37,496 bases of DNA from Verrucomicrobiota bacterium (GCA_016235555.1 JACRKC010000138.1:1-37496); one strand, 5' to 3'; counted from the stretch's first letter, positions 26,779 to 33,055 are shown. A program made the numbers and translations. The notes: generated by a model not told the origin, from the sequence alone.

Positions 26779-27657
26779 GCGGCTCCGCGGCTTGCGCTGG
26801 ATCGGCCGCTCCGTTCACGGCATTTCCCATCCCTCACCCACGCACCCCGCCGGCGTGATCGATCGCACGGCGACTTTTCTCGGCCCGATCATCGTCGCCA
26901 CCGCCCCGACGGATGGTCTCCGGACATCCCAATGGTGGCCCCACCTCGCCGCCCTGCGCCGTCCGGGCGCAAGGTCGATCACGGCCCCCGTCGTGCCGAG
27001 ACGCGAAGTCGTCTGGCCGCGGCTCGTGCTCAACGCCGAGAAGCCGCCACATCTGAATGCCGAATCGACCGAGGTGGATCGCTGCGGCCCAACCCGCGCG
27101 AACAGGCGTTCCTTGTCGCGAACCCAGCAGCACGAATCTGGACCCTGGCCGCGGGCCGGGCCCCGGGCCGCGCGTCAACACGTGAAATTTGTCGCCTGAC
27201 CGAGCATCGCTGGACGGTCGCACGTGCGCCGCGTCGCGACTACGAATGCTGCGCAGTCATCACCGAGCTTGCGCTGCTGCGCCCGTGCCTGAAAGGAGCC
27301 ACCGGCGAACTGCGCGGGCGCGAAATCAGTAGTCTGCGCACCATCGCCGAAGTCTCGATCACGGCGGCACAAAACGCGCGGCGGGCCGCCCGTCAGCAGC
27401 GCCATGGAGTCGGACCGCCGCCAATCGCGAGGTCATCTCAAGCGGCCCGACCAGATTTGTCCGGAGTCGGTGATGGGCGCTGCCCGATCTCGAAACATCC
27501 CACGGCAGCCTCCGCTGACATCTTCCCTTCCCGCACCCTGCTCCGAACGGCCCCTCGCCAACTTGACGTCCGCCCGCCTCATTCCCGGGAGATGGCGAAA
27601 CGTTTCCGGCCTTGACGGAGGAAGCAAGCGGCGCAGCGTAGCCAATCCGCACTCCAC
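26779..27657. other. Intergenic region with possible gene remnant
   Basis: This stretch of almost 900 bases precedes the tRNA gene. Open frames exist on both strands but lack clear start signals. One patch on the plus strand, 27085-27290, translates to FLVANPAARIWTLAAG, then STREICRLTEHRWTV and YECCAVITELALLRP. Its spacing recalls PqqD-like domains (NxTAxxIW, xxEI, hydrophobic end). It has no clean upstream start and carries an RAPGRA insertion, so I regard it as a decayed or chance similarity. No repeat arrays were found here. Confidence 0.3.
27612..27640 (+). promoter_or_regulatory. Weak promoter candidate for tRNA-Gln
   Basis: TTGACG at 27612-27617 matches a -35 box well and is at a suitable distance before the tRNA. 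The -10 position 17 nt later reads AGCGTA, a poor match, so this is only a candidate. Confidence 0.25.
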
Positions 27658-27731
27658 TGCCTGGTGGTGTAATGGTAGCACAGGCGACTTTGACTCGCCT
27701 AGTCATGGTTCGAATCCATGCCGGGCAGCCA
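27658..27731 (+). tRNA. tRNA-Gln (anticodon UUG)
   Basis: All arms fold. The acceptor is TGCCTGG/CCGGGCA with one G-U pair. The D arm holds GGTGTAATGGTAGCAC. The anticodon stem is GGCGA/TCGCC with loop CTTTGAC, giving TTG. The T arm is CATGG-TTCGAAT-CCATG. G is the discriminator, and CCA is encoded at 27729-27731. It reads CAA glutamine codons. It stands at the junction between the core-like left half and the accessory right half, a usual place for integrated elements, but no integrase or second copy of the tRNA 3' end lies in the window. Confidence 0.95.
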
Positions 27732-27739
27732 GTGTGAAT

Positions 27740-27920
27740 CTGACGCGAACCGTCTCACGGTCCGGTCAAAGGTTTGGTTAACTCGCTGCAAAATAGGCAG
27801 AAATGATTCTCAGCGATTTGAACGATCTTGGTAATGGTTCGCGTCAGGCTTTTTTTCCGCGCCCGAAATCCGCAAATTTCGCGGTCGATTTCAATCACCG
27901 GTCAAATCCTTGCAGCGAGT
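27740..27920. repeat. Two interlocked perfect inverted repeats after the tRNA
   Basis: Arm A, CTGACGCGAACC (27740-27751), is complementary to GGTTCGCGTCAG (27836-27847), and the latter is followed by GC and a run of seven T. Arm B, ACTCGCTGCAA (27781-27791), is complementary to TTGCAGCGAGT (27910-27920). The order A-B-A'-B' would give a pseudoknot in RNA or a cruciform-type site in DNA. CCGGTCAAA also occurs twice (27762-27770 and about 27897-27905). Possible readings are an attachment site, a small RNA with terminator, or a tRNA read-through terminator. Confidence 0.55.
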
Positions 27921-28006
27921 AAAGCGGTTGATGCCGCCCGCATTTCCACTGAGTTCGGGGGCTCTTTTGATCCACTCCCGCAGTCGAATTTCACCCCCCG
28001 CTATTC

Positions 28007-28429
28007 TCACGCTTTGGGCGGTTTTATGCTCCGACCGACCGCTGCTCCGACACTCGCTCCCACTGCGACACCCAGAGGACCGCCGGCAAGTCCCAGCAAA
28101 CTGCCGAGGATACCTCCGGCGGTCGCGTTTTCTGATCTCATCTTCTGTTTTTTCTCTCGGGAGAGCGGTGCACGGGTTTTCTGGTTCCAAGTTCGAGCGG
28201 TGCGGGTAGAACGATTGCTCTTGTCGCGGTTGCACGACACGCACGCCGGCAAGAGATTGTTTCGATGATCACTGCCACCCTTGGAGCGTGGACGTGAATG
28301 GTCGATTTCCCATGCGCCCCGCGCGCCAATCGCACCGTGGTTTGTCAGTGAAAGTTTGGAGTGGCAGATGTGGCAGTGGCCGTCGGTCCGGTAATAGACA
28401 AGCCGGAGGTGCTCAAGGTCGTAGCGCAT
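28007..28429 (-). CDS. HNH endonuclease with C-terminal glycine-zipper tail
   Basis: A 140-residue protein. The HNH nuclease core is clear: zinc-type CHIC (Cys19, Cys22), WEIDHSRPRSKGGSDHRNNL (40-59, with Asp43-His44 and Asn58) and PACVSCN (Cys63, Cys66). The domain should cut DNA using a metal at the His-Asn-His site. After a basic linker (RSTRTARTWNQKTRAPLSRE) the C-terminus is a Gly/Ala-rich hydrophobic stretch, ILGSLLGLAGGPLGVAVGAS onward (about 107-133), of glycine-zipper type that may insert in or bind membranes. A nuclease with such a tail is unusual. It is the last gene of the leftward operon, 57 nt after the ImmA/IrrE gene. The ATG at 28429 is the only good start. A role in defence or toxin action is inference. 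Confidence 0.85.
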   Translation of the reverse strand: MRYDLEHLRLVYYRTDGHCHICHSKLSLTNHGAIGARGAWEIDHSRPRSKGGSDHRNNLLPACVSCNRDKSNRSTRTARTWNQKTRAPLSREKKQKMRSENATAGGILGSLLGLAGGPLGVAVGASVGAAVGRSIKPPKA

Positions 28430-28486
28430 GAAATTCGAGCTGGAAGCGAAGGCGGAAGAATTCGGGAAATTGCCGGTGCCAGATCG

Positions 28487-29332
28487 TCACGGGAGTTTCG
28501 GAAAGAGAAGCAACGCTAGCACTCCGAATTGGCTTAGGCGGACCGCCTGCTCGACGATTACGCAATTGCGCGGGGACGAGGGACTGACCCGGTCGAACCA
28601 GAAAGTCGCAGTGGACGGAGCTTCGAAGATTTCGCTAAGGCCGGTGGTCGCCTGCGCATCATACGCTCGTTTGGCGGCGAAGCCCTCGGGCAGCGCTGAA
28701 GCTTCCGGAGCGATGCCGTAGTCGTAACCGAGCTTTTTCAAAGCGGGGGAAATTGCCGGCCACGGACGTTTGCCCGGTCGAAACATCATCGCCGCACACG
28801 GAATCTGGCATTCCTCAACGTAGCGAATAGCGGTCGCCTGGGCTGAGGTGCTGAAAGTGCTGCTCACGTTTAACAATCCTCGCAGGCCCGGCCTTTCCTT
28901 CAGGACGGCCTTCCGAAAGGCCTGCTGCGGCATCAAAAAATGTGACGCAAACGTGTTCGCCTCGGCTTCGACTATCGAATTGCTACCGTTGTCGATGAAT
29001 GATCGATGTGCCTCGGCTCGACCGGAGGCCAGTGCGTTACGGTGTTCGTCGATGAAGAAGTGCCCAAGTTCGTGCCCGACCGTAAATCGCGCCCGGGTCG
29101 AACCGGGGTAATCGGCGTCACGGATGTTGCAGTAGATGTGGAACCGCTTCGCCCGATGTTCCAACATCCCGTCGAAGGCGGTCCCATAGTCTCCTGACGA
29201 AAAGGTTATGCCGTGTTCATCGATGAGTGGCGCGGGCTGAACGGGAATCACCCCGCCTGCCTCGGCAAAAGCAGCCTCGGCGAGGTCGGCGATCCAACGT
29301 CGCCGCGGCACACTCAATTCGACGTAGGGCAT
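28487..29332 (-). CDS. ImmA/IrrE-family zinc metallopeptidase
   Basis: A 281-residue protein with the zincin motif HELGH at residues 87-91 (VGHELGHFFIDEH) and the downstream glutamate helix VEAEANTFASHFLMP (121-135), the standard ImmA/IrrE (COG2856) arrangement. Characterised relatives cleave a repressor in response to DNA damage or other signals (ImmA with ImmR on ICEBs1; IrrE with DdrO in Deinococcus). Its start ATG overlaps the stop TAA of the upstream 121-residue gene by one base, so the two are translationally coupled and the small protein may be a partner or substrate. The C-terminal ~130 residues are not assigned. It belongs to the operon starting with the sigma factor and divergent from the ubiquitin-like genes. 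Confidence 0.9.
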   Translation of the reverse strand: MPYVELSVPRRRWIADLAEAAFAEAGGVIPVQPAPLIDEHGITFSSGDYGTAFDGMLEHRAKRFHIYCNIRDADYPGSTRARFTVGHELGHFFIDEHRNALASGRAEAHRSFIDNGSNSIVEAEANTFASHFLMPQQAFRKAVLKERPGLRGLLNVSSTFSTSAQATAIRYVEECQIPCAAMMFRPGKRPWPAISPALKKLGYDYGIAPEASALPEGFAAKRAYDAQATTGLSEIFEAPSTATFWFDRVSPSSPRNCVIVEQAVRLSQFGVLALLLFPKLP

Positions 29333-29697
29333 TACTTCTTTTCGTCTCGGGTCTTTTGTTCGGACGCGGCGCGGTGCTCGTCCATCCTCCGGCGGGTTTC
29401 GGCATCAATGGTGCCGCCATTTCGCGCCGCCATTGCCAGATCGCTGGCGTGGGTGGCGCTTTGAAACGGCAGAATCTTCGAGGATTGATGCGGAGCTTCC
29501 GGCGGCTCGCCGCGAAGGAATTTCATGAAACCATTTACGTCGGGCGTGGGCAGACGCGAGTCGTCGGTTTCAGCTTCGATTCGATCAATATCTTCGGGCG
29601 TCTCGGGGAAAGCGATCCCGTCCTGCACCATCATTTCGTGCAGGGCGCGCTTGGTATCGGCGAGCGTGGCCTTTTTCGTTGGATTGGGCTTGTTCAT
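29332..29697 (-). CDS. Small charged protein of unknown function, partner of ImmA/IrrE
   Basis: A 121-residue protein that I do not recognise. It is strongly charged, with a Lys-rich N-terminus (NKPNPTKKATLADTKRALHE), an acidic middle (PETPEDIDRIEAETDDS), and a C-terminal helix (DAETRRRMDEHRAASEQ) ending in EKK. No helix-turn-helix is obvious and there is no membrane segment. It starts 35 nt after the sigma-factor stop, and its TAA overlaps the ATG of the metallopeptidase. This is the position held by the repressor or antitoxin in ImmA pairs, but it does not look like a Xre repressor. It could instead restrain the sigma factor. This is inference from position only. Confidence 0.75.
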   Translation of the reverse strand: MNKPNPTKKATLADTKRALHEMMVQDGIAFPETPEDIDRIEAETDDSRLPTPDVNGFMKFLRGEPPEAPHQSSKILPFQSATHASDLAMAARNGGTIDAETRRRMDEHRAASEQKTRDEKK

Positions 29698-29732
29698 GAC
29701 TTCGGGCGGGGGCGTTTCTGGCAGTGGGGTAA

Positions 29733-30446
29733 CTACTCGTTATCGAGCACGTATTGTCTCATGCGCTCCAAGAGTCGGGAGCGTTGAGTTCGAAGCGAAA
29801 TCTTGGTCATGCCCAGCTCGGTGCAGAGCATATCCAAGACCGATTTTGGCATCACGGTCTGCTTCGTGCAGCGGTCATAATACTGCATAGTGTTGTAGAG
29901 AATGGCTTGGTCGTGGGCGGGGAGCGTTTCGATGAATTGGCGAATGAGACCGACGCGACGCGGGGTCGGCGGCTCAACCACCTCGCTGTCCGGCGGGTCG
30001 ATCACGACCGACGCGACGTGTTCCACGTCCACCTCGGCGCGAGCCTCCCGCTCGAAGCGCTCGCTGCGCTGGGCATCGATACATGTGTTCTTCAGGACGC
30101 AGTAGAGCCAAAATTTGATGTGCCTGGTCTTGGCTTCCGCTGTCGCATCCTGCGGTAATTTCAGGCTGAAATTCTTGGCGGCTTTGAGGGCTTTCTGGAA
30201 CGTCTGACGGACCAGTTCCTCGTGACTCTGGCGGTAGAGCAGAAAACCCTTGATGCACCAAGCGGTCATCTTCTTCGAGTGACGCCGGTAGAGCTCCGCG
30301 GCGGCGGCCTCGGCGGTGGCGCGCTCCTCCTCGTAAAATCCCATGTAGGTTACGAGGGAGTCGTCTGATTCGTTTTCCATGACTAGCTTGGGGGCAGAGC
30401 GGCCGGGTGGCTCGCGCTGGATTCTGGGAACTAATAGACCGTTCAT
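29733..30446 (-). CDS. Sigma-70 family RNA polymerase sigma factor (ECF-like)
   Basis: A 237-residue protein with the two-domain layout of ECF-type sigma factors. The region 2-like segment (about 45-130) has ELYRRHSKKMTAWCIKGF, RQTFQKALKAAKNFSL and FWLYCVLKNTCIDAQRSERF. A linker rich in Pro/Glu follows (about 140-165), then the region 4-like segment (about 166-235) with IRQFIETLPAHDQAILYN and a helix-turn-helix SVLDMLCTELGMTKISLRTQ before RSRLLERMRQYVL. The ATG at 30446 is used; a GTG lies one codon earlier, and an ATG at 30380 (MENESDD) is an alternative start. It heads the leftward operon and is divergent from the ubiquitin-like operon, so it may control one or both. No classical anti-sigma gene is visible. 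Confidence 0.8.
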   Translation of the reverse strand: MNGLLVPRIQREPPGRSAPKLVMENESDDSLVTYMGFYEEERATAEAAAAELYRRHSKKMTAWCIKGFLLYRQSHEELVRQTFQKALKAAKNFSLKLPQDATAEAKTRHIKFWLYCVLKNTCIDAQRSERFEREARAEVDVEHVASVVIDPPDSEVVEPPTPRRVGLIRQFIETLPAHDQAILYNTMQYYDRCTKQTVMPKSVLDMLCTELGMTKISLRTQRSRLLERMRQYVLDNE

Positions 30447-30465
30447 CACCCTGATTACGAGAAGG

Positions 30466-30499
30466 CGTTACATCGCCCGCCGCGAATCGGGGTGTAACG
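30466..30499. promoter_or_regulatory. Inverted repeat in the divergent promoter region
   Basis: CGTTACA (30466-30472) and TGTAACG (30493-30499) form a perfect 7-bp dyad with centres about 27 nt apart. It lies between the start of the sigma-factor gene and the ubiquitin-like gene. It could be an operator shared by both divergent operons. Confidence 0.4.
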
Positions 30500-30515
30500 G
30501 GCTACCGTAGTAGGG

Positions 30516-30541
30516 GTGGAGAGACAAAACGTCCTCTCCAC
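30516..30541 (+). promoter_or_regulatory. Perfect 8-bp dyad in the leader of the ubiquitin-like operon
   Basis: GTGGAGAG (30516-30523) and CTCTCCAC (30534-30541) are perfect inverted arms around a 10-nt loop. The dyad ends 22 nt before the ATG of the ubiquitin-like gene, so it may be an operator or a leader hairpin. The AAGG at about 30553 is a candidate ribosome binding site downstream of it. Confidence 0.45.
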
Positions 30542-30563
30542 AACTAATAACCAAGGCAATAAA

Positions 30564-30896
30564 ATGTCAGACCAACCCAATCCCAAGACCGACCATGAAG
30601 TCGGCCTCATCGAAGAAGTGGACTTGGAGCAATTGGCCAAAGCCGGCGGGAAACCGCCGAAAGCCAAACGCTACCGCATCCGCATCGACGACCAATACTA
30701 CGTCGTTCATCAACCGTCGATGACCGGCGCCGAACTGTTGAAGCTCGCCGGCAAGGTGCCGCCCGAGAATTTTATCCTGACGCTGAAACTCCGCGGCGGT
30801 GTGATCAAAACCATCGGCCTCACTGAGGTCGTGGACTTCACCACCCCTGGCATCGAGCGGTTCAACACCCTGCCTCGCCAAGTTCAGGAGGGCTAA
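30564..30896 (+). CDS. Ubiquitin-like protein, Multiubiquitin family, single domain
   Basis: A 110-residue protein. The N-terminal ~33 residues are an acidic then Lys-rich extension. One beta-grasp domain follows (about 36-105), matching the Multiubiquitin (Multi_ubiq) family: KRYRIRIDDQYYVVHQ, MTGAELLKLAGKVPPE, FILTLKLRGGVIKTIGLTE and VVDFTTPGIERFNTLPR. The protein ends in EG, so a C-terminal glycine is exposed without processing, as needed for adenylation by an E1. The ATG at 30564 is preferred over an upstream GTG at 30516, which lies in the leader dyad. Family members often have several tandem domains; this has one. The E2-like gene follows after 4 nt. It is likely the modifier of the operon; its targets are unknown. 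Confidence 0.88.
   Translation: MSDQPNPKTDHEVGLIEEVDLEQLAKAGGKPPKAKRYRIRIDDQYYVVHQPSMTGAELLKLAGKVPPENFILTLKLRGGVIKTIGLTEVVDFTTPGIERFNTLPRQVQEG
30886..30891 (+). promoter_or_regulatory. Strong ribosome binding site for the E2-like gene
   Basis: AGGAGG lies in the last codons of the ubiquitin-like gene, 9 nt before the ATG of the E2-like gene. It is the clearest Shine-Dalgarno sequence in the window and suggests the E2-like protein is made efficiently. Confidence 0.6.
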
Positions 30897-30900
30897 AACC

Positions 30901-31287
30901 ATGCGACGCCAATTCCCGCTGCCGGAGGAAGACGAAGAGGGATTAAACGCGCTCGGCGTGCCTTGGGAAACCATCCGTGACGGGGGCAACCAGTGGTTGC
31001 TCCTGCACGAGATGCGCTTCCGCCCCGGCTTGAATCACCCGATCGGCTCGGTGGCCGTGCAAATCCCCCCGAGCTATCCGACCTCCGGTCTCGATATGGC
31101 CTATTTCTTCCCACACCTCACGCGGGGCGACGGAAGGGCCATCGGCCAGACCCAATGCGAGCAACCCATCGACGGAAAGCAATGGCAGCGCTGGTCGCGG
31201 CACTACCCGTGGGTTCCCGGCGTCCACAGTGTCGCCACGCATATCGTCCTGATTGATCGGTGGATTGAGGCCGCCGTCTCCAACTGA
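30901..31287 (+). CDS. E2-like (UBC superfamily) protein, prokaryotic E2 family
   Basis: A 128-residue protein with a divergent ubiquitin-conjugating fold, resembling the family usually called Prok-E2_E. The central strand and turn VAVQIPPSYPTSGLDMAYFF (51-70) parallels the YPFxPP region of E2 enzymes. Then come PHLTRGDGRA, TQCEQPIDGKQWQRWSRHYP (84-103) and GVHSVATHIVLIDRWI (107-122). Cys86 is the only cysteine and lies near where the E2 nucleophile would be; His101, His109 and His114 follow. It should accept the ubiquitin-like protein from the E1-like partner, or act as a scaffold if inactive. The strong AGGAGG site sets the start. Its TGA overlaps the next ATG by one base. Confidence 0.82.
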   Translation: MRRQFPLPEEDEEGLNALGVPWETIRDGGNQWLLLHEMRFRPGLNHPIGSVAVQIPPSYPTSGLDMAYFFPHLTRGDGRAIGQTQCEQPIDGKQWQRWSRHYPWVPGVHSVATHIVLIDRWIEAAVSN

Positions 31288-32684
31288 TGACCCAAGACAG
31301 CGACATCATCCTTCGGCTGACTGCGGCGCAGCATGAACAACTCCGCCGCCACCTCTTCCCCGGCGACGGGAAAGAATCGGTGTCACTCGCACTCTGTGGC
31401 ACGCATCGAACTGCTCGGCGGACGGTCTTCTGCGTCCATCAAATCGCCCCAGTGGCCGACGACGTGTGCATCGAACGCAGCCCCGAGACGGTGATTTGGC
31501 CGATGGAGCCATACGTGCCGCTGTTTGCCGAGGCCGCTCGAAAGAATCTGGCGGTTTTGAAAATCCACAGCCACCCGTCGAGCTACCCGAAGTTCTCCCG
31601 CCTAGATGACAAAGCTGATCGCGCCCTGCTCGGCAGCCTGGCCAAACTCGCGCCAGTGGCATCCGGACACGCCAGTGCCATCATGCTGCCCGACGGTGCG
31701 ATCATTGCCCGCGTGTTCACGGGCGAAAACCAGTTCACCAAGATCGCTCGCGTCACGGTCGTCGGCGACGAGGTCGTTAGCTACGAGGACACCCTCAAAG
31801 GACTGGAGCTTTACGACGAAGCATTTCTCCGCACGCAACAAGCGTTCGGGGCGGGGACGATTTCAGTCCTGAAAAACATGCGGATTGGTATCGTTGGGTG
31901 CTCCGGAACGGGAAGCTGGGTCGTGGAAATGTTAACGCGACTTGGCGTGGGAGAACTGGTGTTGGTAGATCCCGACGTGGTTGAGCGGAAGAATCTCAAT
32001 CGCATCATCAACAGCACGGCCGCTGACGCGAAAATGAAGCGGCCCAAGGTGCGCATCTTCGCCCGCTCCATTCGCCGTGTGGGTATCGGCACCAAAACGA
32101 CCCCGCTACACACCGACATTTTGCAGCGCCAGGTGGTGGATGCCCTTGCGGACTGCGATTTCCTTTTCGGCTGCGTCGACTCGGCAGACGGACGAGATGC
32201 CCTGAACCGTATCGCCACATTCTACACAATCCCGTATCTCGATGTTGGGGTGCAGTTGAAAGCCGACGGCAAAGGTAATGTGAGCCAAGTGGTAGCCGCC
32301 GTGCACTATTTGATCCCCGGCGGGTCGAGCTTACTCAGCCGCCGAGTCATCACACCGGAACAGGTTCGAGCCGAGTCCCTCCGCCGCCGCTCCCCTGAGC
32401 AATACGAAGCACTGCGCAAAGAAGGCTACATCCACGGGGCCGCCGTCGACAGTCCAGCCGTCATCAGCATCAATGGCTTTGCGGCCAGTCACGCTGTCAA
32501 CGAAATGCTCGCGCGGATTCATCCGTTTCGCCGCGACGCCAACAGCGAATTTCGACATCAAACGTTTTCACTGACCGACGGAGCGTGGTTGCGAATCGTC
32601 GATGGCCCCGCCTGTCCGTATCTGAGTAAGCGGATCGGTCGCGGCGACGCTCGTCCTCTGCTCGACAACGCCGAACTCGCATGA
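31287..32684 (+). CDS. JAB peptidase fused to ThiF/E1-like adenylation domain
   Basis: A 465-residue two-domain protein. The N-terminal JAB/MPN domain (about 1-150) has the JAMM motif HSHPSSYPKFSRLDD, with His94, His96, Ser104 and Asp107 and a candidate Glu30; it would remove or trim the ubiquitin-like tag. The C-terminal ThiF/E1 domain (about 195-430) has the nucleotide loop GIVGCSGTGSW (201-211), LVDPDVVERKNLNR (226-239) and CVDSADGRDALNR (296-308). The usual catalytic-cysteine loop reads YLIPGGSSLLSRRVI (341-355), without cysteine. Between Cys296 and Cys443 there is none, so thioester transfer must be unusual or absent. The ATG overlaps the E2 stop by one base and the end overlaps the DUF6527 start (ATGA), so the genes are co-translated. 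Confidence 0.9.
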   Translation: MTQDSDIILRLTAAQHEQLRRHLFPGDGKESVSLALCGTHRTARRTVFCVHQIAPVADDVCIERSPETVIWPMEPYVPLFAEAARKNLAVLKIHSHPSSYPKFSRLDDKADRALLGSLAKLAPVASGHASAIMLPDGAIIARVFTGENQFTKIARVTVVGDEVVSYEDTLKGLELYDEAFLRTQQAFGAGTISVLKNMRIGIVGCSGTGSWVVEMLTRLGVGELVLVDPDVVERKNLNRIINSTAADAKMKRPKVRIFARSIRRVGIGTKTTPLHTDILQRQVVDALADCDFLFGCVDSADGRDALNRIATFYTIPYLDVGVQLKADGKGNVSQVVAAVHYLIPGGSSLLSRRVITPEQVRAESLRRRSPEQYEALRKEGYIHGAAVDSPAVISINGFAASHAVNEMLARIHPFRRDANSEFRHQTFSLTDGAWLRIVDGPACPYLSKRIGRGDARPLLDNAELA

Positions 32685-33055
32685 AATGGGAATTTCTTGC
32701 GTGGCTTGAACGCCGTTTCCGCACCTCACACCAGACGGCGGAGTCTTTTCAGTGGGAGAAAGTGGAGCATCTCCCCTCTGTTTTGGCGGCGAAAAGAGTC
32801 TACTTGGTCGGTGACGACGAATGCGAATGGTCCGCCGCACTGACTTGTCCCTGTGGATGCCGAGCCGTGATCCACCTCAGTCTGGCAAAGGACAGCAATC
32901 CGTCATGGCGGGTGCGCCGGCACCGCAACGGAACTGTGAGCCTGCTGCCGTCGGTTTGGCGAACCGTGGGCTGCCGCAGCCACTTCGTCCTCTACAAAGG
33001 GCACATATTCTGGTGCCGCGACATCCCGCGCTTTGGCGATCAGCTGCTTTCGTAA
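32681..33055 (+). CDS. DUF6527-family protein of the ubiquitin-like operon
   Basis: A 124-residue protein matching DUF6527 as I know it: VYLVGDDECEWSAALTCPCG (40-59), then CRAVIHLSL, NGTVSLLPSVWRTVGCRSHF (83-102) and IFWCRD (109-114). Conserved candidates for metal or catalysis are Cys56, Cys58, Cys60, Cys98, His101 and Cys112, with Ser91 and Ser100. The family travels with bacterial ubiquitin-like operons, where a peptidase role has been proposed; I cannot confirm that from sequence. Its ATG is inside the stop of the JAB-ThiF gene (ATGA). It is the last gene of the operon. No terminator with a T run follows. Confidence 0.8.
   Translation: MKWEFLAWLERRFRTSHQTAESFQWEKVEHLPSVLAAKRVYLVGDDECEWSAALTCPCGCRAVIHLSLAKDSNPSWRVRRHRNGTVSLLPSVWRTVGCRSHFVLYKGHIFWCRDIPRFGDQLLS

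Noticed and set aside
26792-27199. Plus-strand frame of 135 codons after the beta-propeller gene
   Set aside because: No family features, no ribosome binding site, and Arg/Pro-rich composition as expected from chance in high-GC DNA.
30426-30431. GGGAAC as an ECF-type -35 box
   Set aside because: It lies inside the start of the sigma-factor gene and no convincing -10 partner follows at the right distance.
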